Source: JAIBCM01 sp041395165
Lineage (GTDB): Bacteria; Verrucomicrobiota; Verrucomicrobiia; JADLBR01; JAIBCM01
NCBI GenBank assembly: GCA_041395165.1
Contig: JAWLBA010000007.1
Location: 1 to 64,000, forward strand
Direction: 5' to 3'
DNA length: 64,000 bases
Shown: positions 9,540 to 19,428 of the stretch, piece by piece
Layout: the number at the start of each line of letters is the position of its first letter
Position numbering within the stretch: position 1 is the first letter of the stretch
The notes under the pieces: model-generated
The model's database searches: none
Seen by the model: the letters and a program-made list of their open reading frames with translations, nothing else
Told to the model about the DNA's origin: nothing
Program-made: the position numbers and the translations under genes

Positions 9540-10636
9540 ATATTAGAACTTTCCATTACCTTAGCAAAAACGTTCTGCTGATTGGTCAGGTGTTAGGCAT
9601 AGTGTCTTATACTGTTTGTACTGAACGCAAAATTAGCGCGATGATTCAAGAGCGTGGGGCCTAATCGTGTTGGGTTGCCATTCATTGGTTTGGGAAAATC
9701 TTTAGGCTTAGGACAGCCTATTGCTGACACGCTGAAGTTGATGTTGAAGGAACAGTTTGTTCCTGCTGGTGTGAATCAATTTTATTATTGGCTTGCACCT
9801 GCGCTGGCCATGATGCCAGCGCTTATCACGATGGCGATGATTCCATTTGGTAGCGTGCTCGATTTTACTTTGCCAATTGCGGATATTGCGATTCGCACAA
9901 AAGGGGTAATAGCGGATATTAACATTGCTTTGTTGCTTATTTTTGCGATCACTTCGTTGAGTGTGTATGGTATTACTTTGGCGGGGTGGGCGTCAATTCC
10001 AAATCTTTTAGGAGGTATTCGGTCCAGTGCCTAACGATAATTGATTTCTTATGAGTTAACAATGGGTTTATCCGTAGTGCCCATTTTTTTAATGATTGGA
10101 GAGCTAAATCTGAGTGCCATTTGTTGAGTATCAAATGATTGAAAAACAGTTATTATATAATGTGCTACCTATTTTTGCAGAGCATCTAAGGATTTGGAAA
10201 AGTTTTGTTTATTTTATTCCTTTGAGTGTTTTTGATTTATTTTATTTGTTGTGGCAGCTTTTGCTGAGACGAATCGTTTACCTTTGATATGCCGGAAGCA
10301 GAAACGGAGTTGGTTGGGGGCTATCACCGAATATGCGGCACATGAAATTTTCTTTATTTTTCTTGGCGAATATATGGCGATGATTACATTTGCAGCTTCT
10401 TTATTGTCACTTTATTTTGGGTGGTTGGGTTGCCAGGATTTGGATTTGCTTTTATTCCCACGGGAGAAAGTGGATTGCTTTATGGTTTGCTGAATATTGG
10501 AGACTTTTCTGATAAAGATAAGATTATTATATGTTTTGTTGATTTTCGATGGACTTTTGCGCGATTTCGTTACGATCAATTAATGAAATTGGGTTGGAAA
10601 GTGCTGCCTTGGCTTTGGTGAACGTTGTTGCACGGC
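9540..10636 (+). pseudogene. nuoH: Degenerate NADH-quinone oxidoreductase subunit H
   Basis: Pieces of NuoH appear in order across three frames. They are an N-terminal helix with TERKISAMIQERG; GPNRVGLPFIGLGKS and QPIADTLKLMLKEQFVPAGVNQFYY with WLAPALAMMPAL (9654-10034); then MISYELTMGLSVVPIFLMIG; then AAFAETNRLPL and EYAAHEIFFIFLGEYMAM (10251-10493); then FGFAFIPTGESGL; and finally RWTFARFRYDQLMKLGWKV. These correspond to the quinone-site and membrane segments of the proton-pumping complex I subunit. Several frameshifts and stops separate them, so no full protein can be made. No other nuo gene is visible beside it. Confidence 0.82.
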
Positions 10637-10691
10637 GTTTTTAGTGGCACTGATTCACTAAATAATTGAAGCTCTCTTTCGATCCAAAATG

Positions 10692-11225
10692 CTATAGAAC
10701 AATCATGGAATGAACATTGTAGTCCATTAATTTTTCGCGACCCTTTAAAAAGCTAAGCTCGATCACAAAAGTGATTTCTTGCAAGTCAGCGCCTAAACTT
10801 TTGATAAGATTAGCTGCTGCTGCTGCTGTGCCGCCTGTGGCTAGAACATCGTCGACAAGAGCCACTTTTTGACCGGGCGCGATAGCGTCTTCATGCACCG
10901 CTACCGTGCTAGTTCCATATTCGAGTTGATATTCTTGTTCAATTGTTTTGTAGGGTAATTTTCCTTTTTTTCGAATGGGTACAAAACCAACTCCCAGTTG
11001 ACATGCCACTGCTGCGCCAAAGATGAAACCGCGTGCATCAACACCGACGATAGTGTCGATTCTTTTTTTTGCGTAGCGTTCGACAATTAAATTAATGGTT
11101 AATCGAAAGAGTTGGCCAGATTGAAGAATGGGTGTGATATCGACAAATTTCACTCCGGGTTGAGGAAAATCATCCACCGTGCGGAGCGAGCGAGCGAGTC
11201 GGTTAATAGCGCTATTCATTTCCAT
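10692..11225 (-). CDS. apt: Adenine phosphoribosyltransferase
   Basis: APRT converts adenine plus PRPP to AMP and pyrophosphate in purine salvage. The 175-177 residue length is typical. The PRPP-binding motif is clear (VALVDDVLATGGTAAAA, residues about 120-137), as are DFPQPGVKFVDITPIL near the N-terminus and the GVDARGFIFGAAVA loop. Starts at 11225 (MEMNSAIN) or 11219 (MNSAIN) are both possible. It follows the indolepyruvate oxidoreductase gene by 18 bp on the same strand. The 3' end stands about 55 bp from the nuoH remains on the opposite strand. Confidence 0.95.
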   Translation of the reverse strand: MEMNSAINRLARSLRTVDDFPQPGVKFVDITPILQSGQLFRLTINLIVERYAKKRIDTIVGVDARGFIFGAAVACQLGVGFVPIRKKGKLPYKTIEQEYQLEYGTSTVAVHEDAIAPGQKVALVDDVLATGGTAAAAANLIKSLGADLQEITFVIELSFLKGREKLMDYNVHSMIVL

Positions 11226-11243
11226 AACGCTTAGAACTTTAAA

Positions 11244-14200
11244 CTAACTTTGATTGAGAGAGCGAGATAAAACGGTTTGATGAGATGAAATTTGATTCAT
11301 TAATGTTTCGACACGTTTTTGGGCGGCCTGCATTTTAGGATAGCGCACATCGCGATAGCCCGAAACTTGTTCGGGTTGGCGCAGTATTTCTACCCAAGTT
11401 GAGTAAGAGTTATCGTCTGATTCTTGAGTGAAACGTTCTACTAGCTGTAAATACCAATCGCGAAATTGTTTTTCCTTTTTATGCCATTCTGGCAATAGTT
11501 TGCGAAGGAATTTGGCTTGTTTCATTAAACGCAACATCCAATCGCGGCTGCGAATTTTGAATTTTATTTTTTGGCCGGCGATGACGAATTCAGGTCGGTT
11601 AAGATGGCTATAAACAATGCGATCGCCACGAGAGGGGTCGACATGATAACGCTCGTTATCGAGTTGATATTTTTCTTCGCGAGTGAGCAAGTAAGCGACA
11701 TAAATTTCGTCTTTAATCGCCATGACTTTAAATGCGTTCCAGATTATAGCTTTTGTGGCAGTGTAATCGTGTTTGGCAGTATCTTGTCGATAGGCGCTAT
11801 GAACAGTTTGGATGTAACGTTCCGCATAGGCGGCATTTTCATAGAGGAGCAGTTCGTAAATACGTAAAGCCAGTTGTCGCAGAGTTTCTTCATCTAAATG
11901 TAAGGGTGTAATGGCTTGGGTTGTTAAACGCCATAGTGTGCGTGCGAGTTGCTGCCCTTTTTTACCTTGTTTTTGGAGTAAAGCCGACTTTTCGGCGATG
12001 ACATCATGATAGGTTTTGACAGGTTTTGTTTGTAATTCGGCGTGATGACAAACAACGTAACGTCCTAGATTAAAGGCTTTCCAGTTGTCCGTGCCCGCGG
12101 GGCCCATAGTTTCTTTGATGGCCCATTCTAAGCTGGGCAAAGAAAGCGGAAGTTCGCCGCGTTGAAAAGCAACACCAATCATGATGATATTGGCATAGAG
12201 TTTTGTTCCAAAATATTTCTCTGAAATTTCAGAAATATTAAAAGAAAAATAGCGATCCGGGTGCGTGTATTGTCGAACGGTTTGTTCTACAGTCGAAATA
12301 CAAAAATCGGCTTTGCCAAGCAGGGTGTAAATAGTGGGAGTTTTGTGTGTATTGAGGATGGCTCCGGTGCGATGAGGAGATCCTACGCGTTGATTGATTT
12401 TAGGATCAAGTCCGCGTGCTGCTTCCAAGGGATCAATGCCTAAAATGAGATCGGCTTACCGTAAGGGATTAGGGCAGAAGTGTGATTTTTCCCTTCTTGA
12501 AGATATGATGTAGGCGTAAACACCGCCGTTTCGAATGGCTAATCCGTTTTTATCGCAAAAAATAACGCGATAACCTTCGCGATGACCTGCCCGTACTAAA
12601 GTTGCCGTGCTGGTGGCAATGCCCATGCCTCCTACCCCAGCAAGGTAAGCACGCCAAGAGTGAGAGAAGGAAGGGATTTTTGGGAGAGGTAAATCTTCCA
12701 AATGCAATGCTTCAAGTTTAGGACTGGGTTTTTCGTGACGAATGATTGTAATTTCTTCGAAAGAAGGGCAGGCATAAATTTTCGTGCAAGCGGTATCGGC
12801 GACGCACCAGGAGAGATCAGTTTGAATTTTTCGACCGAGATTAGTTTCGGTAAAAGTTAACCCGGGACAGCCGGTAGCCATTGTGCATTCGAGACAGTTT
12901 TCGCAAACGTCGGCCGTTACATTAATGAATCGTTTCGTTCGTAAATAACCCTTTTGCCGAATTTCACGTCGTTCCTGCTGATTATTGCGACGATGGTAAG
13001 TGATACCACACTCTTTATCGGCAATGATAATTTTAACTCCATCTTTTAGGATCGTTTCTTCTAAAAGAGCACGATATTGGTCGCGCGCTTCGGGGTTAAT
13101 CCGAATGATTTCGATGTGAGTTTGTTCTGCGATGGCTTGAATGATTTTGTCGATGCTTTGCGTGAAAGTGTCATTGCCCAAAATATCTTTTTCCAAACCG
13201 GGCGTGGTTTGGTGTCCGGTCATGGCTGTGGTTTTGTTATCAAGAATGATATAGGTAATATCCTGGCCATTTTTTACAGAGTTGGAGATGGCAAGTTGGC
13301 CACTATGGAAAAAGGTGGAGTCGCCCATGAAAACAACTTGTTTGTTACTGATAAAGGGGTCAATACCCAAACCCGTACCGCCTCCCAAGCCCATGCCGCT
13401 GTAGTTATGCATCAAATCCTTGGTGGGCTCAAACATCAGCATGGTGTAACAACCGGTGTCACCATGAAAAACAAGGTCGATCGGATTTTTACGATGTTTT
13501 TGACGCATGTAATCAGCGTTTAAAAAATCGCGTTTTACTTCTACAAGAACCGAAGCTGAATCACGGTGAGGACAGCCTGGACAAAAAGTTGGTGTGCGTG
13601 GCGTAAGATCGACGTCGTAAGCGGCGTTTTCAGCGAGTAAAACTAATTCGGCTTCGATTTGTTTTTGTTTTTTCTCGAAGATAGGATGATTAATTTTTTG
13701 AAATAAAGGCGCTAATTGCTCCAAAACTAGGGAGGGATTTAAGCCGCGATATTCTGGCATGCCTGGCAGCTGAAAAGGAAATTTTTTGCCATAAATTTTT
13801 AACGATAACCCCTTTTGATTGGCAAGATTTGCTAGTTGTTCTTCAATAAAACCACGACGTTCTTCCACTACGATAATTTGATCGGCTAGAGTGGCTAATT
13901 TATCTAAATGTGCAGGATTAATAGGATAGGTAATGCCCAACTTTAGAATGGGTATTTCATCTTCCAGTCCTAATTCGGCTAAGGCGTGTTGCAGGTAAGT
14001 GTAAGCCATCGCGGATGAAACCAAAACCAAGGGAAACTTGGTAGTGGGCGAGTGCGGCTCAGGAATGAACCATTGGTCCACGCCATATTTTTCTGCGCTT
14101 TGCCATAAGCGTTCATAGCGCGAAGGCAGATCTTGTTCCTTGCGCCAGGTGCGTGGTGGAAGAAGTACTTTATTTTCAAAATCGACTTGAGCCGTTTCGA

Positions 14201-14843
14201 GATGGACTTGATTGTCTGTATTAATTCGCGGGAAATGATTTTTTTTCGCTTGCACTGTTCCACCGCCATCGGCCAGATTGGTGGTGACAAGGTAGCCAAT
14301 ATATAGCTCTGATTCGCGTGAGAGTTTGAATCCAAGATCAATCCAATCCTTCATTTCTTGGGGGGTGCTGGGTTCTAGTACGGGCATGAAAAGGTGTTTG
14401 CTAAGAAAACGGGAGTCGGCAGGAACCTGTGTGGAATCGCTCCAAGGATCGTCGCCCATAACAACTACCACGCCACCTTCGGGATGAGCACCGCCAAGAT
14501 TTCCTAAGGCTAAAGCGTCTGACGCAACATGAACGCCTACACTTTTCATGACAGTGATCGCACGTAACCCTAGCATTTGGGAGCCGTTAACCATCGCGGC
14601 AGAAAGCGCTTCGTTGTGAGCCATGATGGCTTTAATGCCGTAATGTTTGGGGATTTCCTGAATGGCTTCAATCGTGTCAAAGAATCCGGCTACAGGTGAT
14701 CCAGGGTAACCCGTCCATAAATGCGTGCCGCCTTCTGTTTCGAGAAGACCTTTTACCAGGAGTTCGTTACCTAAAAAAATTTCGAGACCTTCTTCCTTGA
14801 GGAAGCGGGAGTCGACCTTAGCGAGAGAGCTGCTTTTGGCCAT
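11244..14843 (-). pseudogene. iorAB: Fused indolepyruvate:ferredoxin oxidoreductase (alpha-beta), in-frame TAA
   Basis: The alpha part (from 14843) carries a pyrimidine-binding domain near the N-terminus (GYPGSPVAGFFD, HNEALSAAMVNGS) and a TPP-binding domain (FHGDTGCYTM, GGGTGLGID, GDSTFFHSGQ, LDNKTTAMTGHQ). It then has an iron-sulfur region (CENCLECTMATGCPG, then CTKIYACPS). The beta part begins with AGVGGMGIATSTATL, still in the same frame. A TAA at 12456-12458 interrupts it, and the frame continues directly as ADLILGIDPLEAARG to 11244. The enzyme oxidises aryl pyruvates to acyl-CoA with ferredoxin. Total length without the stop is about 1,200 codons. Either the stop is a disabling change or consensus error, or a truncated product is made. 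Confidence 0.8.
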
Positions 14844-14962
14844 ATGCAGACTTTATGGCAATTTAAAGGAGTGGCAACTGATTTTTACCCTTTTAATTTA
14901 CATTTAAGGGGCTTTAAGCCTTCGAGGTTGCTCTAGGACATTTCTTGTGTAAAATTGCTGAA

Positions 14963-16087
14963 ATGATTTCAGAACGTCGTGTCGTAGTGGGAATGAGTGG
15001 AGGTGTGGACTCCAGTGTGGCAGCTTATTTGTTGAAGGCGCAGGGTTACGACGTGATTGGGGTTACCATGAAGGTTTGGCCGCAGGATTGCATGTCGCGC
15101 GCTGAAGATAAATGTTGTGGACCTCAAGCTGTGGCTGATGCGCGTGGTGTAGCGCACGCCTTGGGTATTCCGCACTATGTGGTGGATGAAGCGGAGGCAT
15201 TTGAGAAAACAGTGATTGATTATTTTGCGAGTGAATATCAGCAAGGGCGCACGCCTAATCCGTGTGTGATGTGCAATGAAAAGTTAAAATTTGGCAATTT
15301 GATGGAGAAAGCGACCCGTTTAGGAGCGAAATATATTGCTACGGGGCATTACGCACAGGTTGTTGAGGAAAATGGACAGTTTATTTTAAAGCGTGGTGTG
15401 GATTCTAAAAAAGATCAGTCCTATTTTCTTTTTAGTTTACGCCAGGAACAGTTGGCGCGGTCGTTGATGCCGATTGGGGGTAAAACGAAAACGGAGATTC
15501 GGGCGATTGCTGCGGAGCTAGGATTAAAAGTGTATGACAAAGAAGAAAGTCAGGAAATTTGTTTTGTGCCTGGCAATGATTACACGGATTTTTTGCGGAG
15601 TCATGTAGGAGCCGAAAATTTTCGTAAGGGCGGGATTTATGATTTGCATGGCAATTATCTTGGGGAGCACGAAGGGATCGAGTTTTATACGATCGGCCAG
15701 CGCAAAGGATTAGGAGGTGGGAGCCAAGGGCCGCGTTATGTAGTTGATATTGATGCCAAACAGCATCGTGTGATTGTGGGTAGTACGAATGATTTGTTGC
15801 GAGATTCTTTTACGATTGGGCGTTGTCTGTGGCACTTTACAGGATCTGTGCCAAATGCTTTTGATGTGGAAGTAAAAGTTCGTCATCAGCATGCGAGTTG
15901 TGCTGCAACGGTTTTTCCTCAAACCAATCAAACGGCTTTAGTGAAATTAAAAGAGCCGCAACGAGCGATAACTCCAGGGCAAGCGGCAGTGTGTTATCTT
16001 GATGATCGAGTCATAGGTGGGGGATGGATTGAAAGAGAAGTTGCTCTTTTATCAAAAGAAACCGCTGTTGCCACGGCAGGAAAATGA
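14963..16087 (+). CDS. mnmA: tRNA-specific 2-thiouridylase MnmA
   Basis: MnmA adds sulfur to U34 of tRNA-Lys, -Glu and -Gln. The start is placed at MISERRVVVGMSGG (14963), since the family begins close to the PP-loop. Visible motifs are the PP-loop GMSGGVDSSVAAYLL, the first catalytic cysteine in NPCVMCNEKLKFG, DQSYFLFSL, the second cysteine in SQEICFVPGNDY, and YTIGQRKGLG in the beta-barrel part. Length (about 374 residues) is normal. The stop overlaps the cutA start by 4 bp (ATGA). It is divergent from the indolepyruvate oxidoreductase gene. Confidence 0.96.
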   Translation: MISERRVVVGMSGGVDSSVAAYLLKAQGYDVIGVTMKVWPQDCMSRAEDKCCGPQAVADARGVAHALGIPHYVVDEAEAFEKTVIDYFASEYQQGRTPNPCVMCNEKLKFGNLMEKATRLGAKYIATGHYAQVVEENGQFILKRGVDSKKDQSYFLFSLRQEQLARSLMPIGGKTKTEIRAIAAELGLKVYDKEESQEICFVPGNDYTDFLRSHVGAENFRKGGIYDLHGNYLGEHEGIEFYTIGQRKGLGGGSQGPRYVVDIDAKQHRVIVGSTNDLLRDSFTIGRCLWHFTGSVPNAFDVEVKVRHQHASCAATVFPQTNQTALVKLKEPQRAITPGQAAVCYLDDRVIGGGWIEREVALLSKETAVATAGK

Positions 16088-16410
16088 GCGAGTCTATTTG
16101 CGAGGTTTGGGTAACGGTACCGGATGTGGAGGTGGGGCGTCGACTGATGCAAGGAGTTTTAGAACAAAAATTAGCTGCCTGTGTTAATTTCTTGCCCGCT
16201 TTAGAAAGTGCTTATTGGTGGGAGGGAAAAATAGAGCATGCTCAGGAAGGTTTGTTGATGATTAAGACAACGGTCGAGCGAGCAAAAGAAGTGGAAGAAT
16301 GGATTGTTGTCAATCATCCTTACGATTGCCCTGCTGTTATTACACTGCCCATATTGGCAGGGTATGATCATTACATGGCTTGGATTAGAAAATCGGTTGT
16401 TAGTGGTTAA
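16084..16410 (+). CDS. cutA: CutA-like divalent cation tolerance protein
   Basis: A 108-residue protein of the CutA1 family, a small trimeric ferredoxin-like fold linked to copper tolerance in E. coli, though its general role is unsettled. Family marks are RLMQGVLEQKLAACVNFLPALESAYWWEGKIEHAQE, seen as LAACVNF and YWWEGKIE, then LLMIKTT and the NHPYDCPAVITLPI segment. It is translationally coupled to mnmA through a 4-bp overlap. Its 3' end overlaps the 3' end of the convergent sigma factor gene by 4 bp. Confidence 0.92.
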   Translation: MSESICEVWVTVPDVEVGRRLMQGVLEQKLAACVNFLPALESAYWWEGKIEHAQEGLLMIKTTVERAKEVEEWIVVNHPYDCPAVITLPILAGYDHYMAWIRKSVVSG

Positions 16411-17339
16411 GCAGCCATTGCCGTTTCTAATTTTTTGAGAGTCATGTTTTGGAGTTGTCGAATGCGTTCGCGAGTGACTTTAAATTTTTCTCCTACCTGT
16501 TCTAGAGTCATGGCTTTTTTACCATCCAGGCCATAGCGCATACGAAGGATCATTTGTTCGCGAGGATCCAACATTTTAAGTAGTCTTAACATTTGCTTGG
16601 TTAGTTCCTGATTGGAAACTAAATCATCTGGCATACGCGTGTTTTCGTCACCGATGATTTCACCTAATTCTGAGATGCCTTCTTCGCCAATTTTTGCGTT
16701 CAGGGACGCGGTTTGCATGCCAGCGGTCCGAAGTCTGGCCACCTTCGTTGTTGTGGTGTACATTTCTTCGGCTAACTCTTCGTCAGTAGGTTCGCGCCCA
16801 AACTCTTCATTTAATTGAGCGGTAATGCGACGCATTTTAGCAATTTTATCAGATAAATGAACTGGTAAACGAATGGTTTTACCTTGATCTGATAAGGCGC
16901 GTCGCACGGCTTGTTTAATCCACCATGCGCCATAAGTGCTTAGTTTTGCGCCTTTTTTGGGATCAAACCGTTCAATGGCTTTGATGAGACCTAAGTTACC
17001 CTCAGAAATAAGGTCCAAAAGAGGAACTCCATAATGGGCGTATTCCTGAGCAATTTTGACGACTAGACGAAGGTTGGCACTAATCATTTTTTTCCGTGCT
17101 TCGTCGCCCGCTCGGATTTGTTTTTTTAACTGAATGATGAACGTCTTATCTTTTTTATTTTTGACGGTTTGTTTTAATTGTTTTTGAGCTTTTACTCCTT
17201 TTCGGATAGATTTCGCTAGTTCGATTTCTTCTTTAGTGGTTAAAAGCCCGACTTCTCCGATCTCACGTAAATATTGTTGGAGTGGAGTGCTAAGTTCACT
17301 GCTTGATGTAGTTATTAAGCTCATTTCACCTAGCATCAT
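16407..17339 (-). CDS. RNA polymerase sigma-70 family factor (region 1.1 absent)
   Basis: A 308-310 residue sigma-70 protein. Region 1.2 is seen as LSTPLQQYLREIGEVGLLT. Region 2 has ANLRLVVKIAQEYAHYG, LLDLISEGNLGLIKAIERFD and YGAWWIKQAVRRAL. Region 3 follows, then region 4 with DPREQMILRMRYGLDG and a helix-turn-helix (TLEQVGEKFKVTRERIRQ). It lacks the acidic region 1.1 and the non-conserved insert of a typical housekeeping RpoD, so it looks like a group 2 or short primary factor. The start is MMLGEMSLI or the internal MSLI. It lies downstream of hemC with about 60 bp between. Confidence 0.9.
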   Translation of the reverse strand: MMLGEMSLITTSSSELSTPLQQYLREIGEVGLLTTKEEIELAKSIRKGVKAQKQLKQTVKNKKDKTFIIQLKKQIRAGDEARKKMISANLRLVVKIAQEYAHYGVPLLDLISEGNLGLIKAIERFDPKKGAKLSTYGAWWIKQAVRRALSDQGKTIRLPVHLSDKIAKMRRITAQLNEEFGREPTDEELAEEMYTTTTKVARLRTAGMQTASLNAKIGEEGISELGEIIGDENTRMPDDLVSNQELTKQMLRLLKMLDPREQMILRMRYGLDGKKAMTLEQVGEKFKVTRERIRQLQNMTLKKLETAMAA

Positions 17340-17399
17340 AACATGGAATTGGAAGTTGTCCAGAAAAAACCGACTAACCGGTATATTTTTTAAGTTTTT

Positions 17400-18335
17400 C
17401 TAATATATTGAGTTTCTCTCTTGATGAGCTTTTTGATAACTCATATGTGGAGCATTTTCGAAGGGGAATTGATACTCAAATTTTAAACCGGTTGGTCGGT
17501 TTAAATAGAGCCTCACTGTTAAGTGAATGAATTTGATTTTTTCTTCAAAATTTTCTTTTAAATAGCCATAAGCCCCTAGCGGAAATTGGCATCCTCCTCC
17601 AAAGCCTGCTAAAAATTGACGTTCGGTTTCTACGCAGCATCGTGTGATGAAATCGTCTAGGGATTGTGCAAAGGCTTTGCTTTTTGAATCATTGGCGCGA
17701 GTTTGTATGGCAAGCGCTCCTTGTCCAGGTGCGGGCAGCAAGATTTCGTAATCGAGCGGAATGATTTTAAAATTTGAGGTTTCCAGCGATAACCTTTCTA
17801 ATCCTGCCGCGGCTAAGACTAAGCCGTGCCAATTTGAATTTTGGTCCAATTTTTTGAGACGCGTGTCGATGTTGCCTCGAACGGAAATAAATTGTAAATC
17901 AGGTCTTAATCGCAGCAATTCTTGTTGTCGTCGAGGACTGCCTGTTGCTAAGTACGCATTCTTTGGCAAATCTTCAAATCGGGTTTCATGTCGGGTGATC
18001 AGCACATCATGAGCACTTGCTCGTTGTGGAATAGCAGCAATTATAAGTTCAGGTGTTAGCTCCGTGGGCAAATCTTTTAAACTGTGCACAGCAAAATCAA
18101 TTTCTTTTGAAAGTAGGGCGTTCTCCAATTCTTTTGTGAATAAACCTTTGCTTAGAGGTGCAGTCGAAGAGGAAGTTGTGGCCTCATTTTGTTTTTGTAG
18201 TTGATCGCCTTGGGTTTTAATGAGTCGAAGTTCGAACGTTTGCTCGGGAAATTTTTTTTGTAATTGATCTTTTACCCAAGTGGTTTGGGCCAATGCCAAA
18301 GCGCTGCCTCGAGTGCCAATAAGAAATGGTTTCAT
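17400..18335 (-). CDS. hemC: Porphobilinogen deaminase (hydroxymethylbilane synthase)
   Basis: HemC joins four porphobilinogen units into hydroxymethylbilane in tetrapyrrole synthesis. The 311-residue length is typical. Motifs are IGTRGSALALAQT at the N-terminus, SLKDLPTEL, ITRHETRFEDLP, ATGSPRRQQELL, LPAPGQGALAIQ, and the cofactor-attaching cysteine in GFGGGCQFPLGAYG. The C-terminal domain is somewhat divergent. The gene follows hemA by 8 bp, forming a ccsA-hemA-hemC operon, an arrangement known in several bacteria. Confidence 0.94.
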   Translation of the reverse strand: MKPFLIGTRGSALALAQTTWVKDQLQKKFPEQTFELRLIKTQGDQLQKQNEATTSSSTAPLSKGLFTKELENALLSKEIDFAVHSLKDLPTELTPELIIAAIPQRASAHDVLITRHETRFEDLPKNAYLATGSPRRQQELLRLRPDLQFISVRGNIDTRLKKLDQNSNWHGLVLAAAGLERLSLETSNFKIIPLDYEILLPAPGQGALAIQTRANDSKSKAFAQSLDDFITRCCVETERQFLAGFGGGCQFPLGAYGYLKENFEEKIKFIHLTVRLYLNRPTGLKFEYQFPFENAPHMSYQKAHQERNSIY

Positions 18336-18343
18336 GAAGCGGG

Positions 18344-19417
18344 TTAAGGAGCCTTCGAGAATTGAGGTAGAGAATCGGTATGATCAGAAGGGTAAACTAG
18401 TTGACGCCAGTTCATAAAATGCTCCACTTGTTCCTCAATAATTTTTTCACTTTGTTGAATGGCAATTTGGCGTTCAGCGAGATTTTTATCCGCAATGGAA
18501 CGGAGATCATCAATATTATAAAGATAAATATCGTCTTTTTGTGCGAGAATAGGATCAATGTCTCGTGGTACAGCGAGATCGATTAAAAAAAGCGAGCGCG
18601 CTTTTCGTTTTTCTAAAATGGGCAAACATTTTTCAGCGGTCATCACGTAGTGAGGAGCTGATGTGGAACTAATCACAATATCAGCTTCTAATAGTTCCTC
18701 ATCCCAATTTTCAAACGGGACCGCTTTGCCGCCAAGCTCCGTGGCAAGTTCTTGAGCGTGATCGAAAGTGCGGTTGGCCACAATGACAGCTTGAATGCCG
18801 CGCGAGACTAAGGCCCGCGCAGTTTTTTCGCTCGTTTCTCCGGCACCGAGTAATACGACTTTGCGATGCGATAAATCGCCAAAAATCTGCACAGCAAGTT
18901 CTACGGCTGTTGATCCCACTGAAATACTGCCACGAGTGATATCGGTTTGGTTGCGGACTTTTTTTCCCGTTTGAAAGGCAGTTTGAAATAATCGGTGCAA
19001 GGTTTTGTTGACTAACTTTAAATCATGCGCTTGAGCGTAGGCTTGTTTGAGTTGACCGAAAATTTCGGTTTCGCCCAAAACCATAGATTCCAAGCCGGAA
19101 GCCACGCGGAATAAATGTTGAACAGCGCGAGCCCCCTTGCGAGTCCAAAATTGGTTCAATAAACTTTCGCAATTTTCATTAAGTGAGGCAAATAAACCGC
19201 GTAAATAAGCAAGGGGGTCGGAATGAGTCTTCATCACGCTGTAAAATTCGATACGGTTGCAGGTAGAAAGTGTTACCCAACCCTGAATGCCCTCTTGTTT
19301 TTTAAGCCAGGCGCTGGCTTCAATCTGTTGCGAAGTGTTCAAGGCCAATCGCTCTCGCACTTCCACAGGTGCTTCACGATGGCTCAAACCCAAACAAATA
19401 ATATCTTCCATGACCAT
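18344..19417 (-). CDS. hemA: Glutamyl-tRNA reductase
   Basis: HemA reduces glutamyl-tRNA(Glu) to glutamate-1-semialdehyde, the first committed step of the C5 haem pathway. Motifs seen are GLSHREAPVEVRERLA, the catalytic cysteine in STCNRIEFYSV, ESMVLGETEIFGQLKQAY, the NADPH-binding segment VVLLGAGETSEKTARAL, and LFLIDLAVPRDIDP. At about 355 residues it is shorter than the E. coli enzyme, because the C-terminal dimerisation helix appears reduced (it ends at VEHFMNWRQLVYPS). Start MVMED or MED. It lies between ccsA and hemC on the same strand with close spacing. Confidence 0.94.
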   Translation of the reverse strand: MVMEDIICLGLSHREAPVEVRERLALNTSQQIEASAWLKKQEGIQGWVTLSTCNRIEFYSVMKTHSDPLAYLRGLFASLNENCESLLNQFWTRKGARAVQHLFRVASGLESMVLGETEIFGQLKQAYAQAHDLKLVNKTLHRLFQTAFQTGKKVRNQTDITRGSISVGSTAVELAVQIFGDLSHRKVVLLGAGETSEKTARALVSRGIQAVIVANRTFDHAQELATELGGKAVPFENWDEELLEADIVISSTSAPHYVMTAEKCLPILEKRKARSLFLIDLAVPRDIDPILAQKDDIYLYNIDDLRSIADKNLAERQIAIQQSEKIIEEQVEHFMNWRQLVYPSDHTDSLPQFSKAP

Positions 19418-19428
19418 TTAAACAACTA

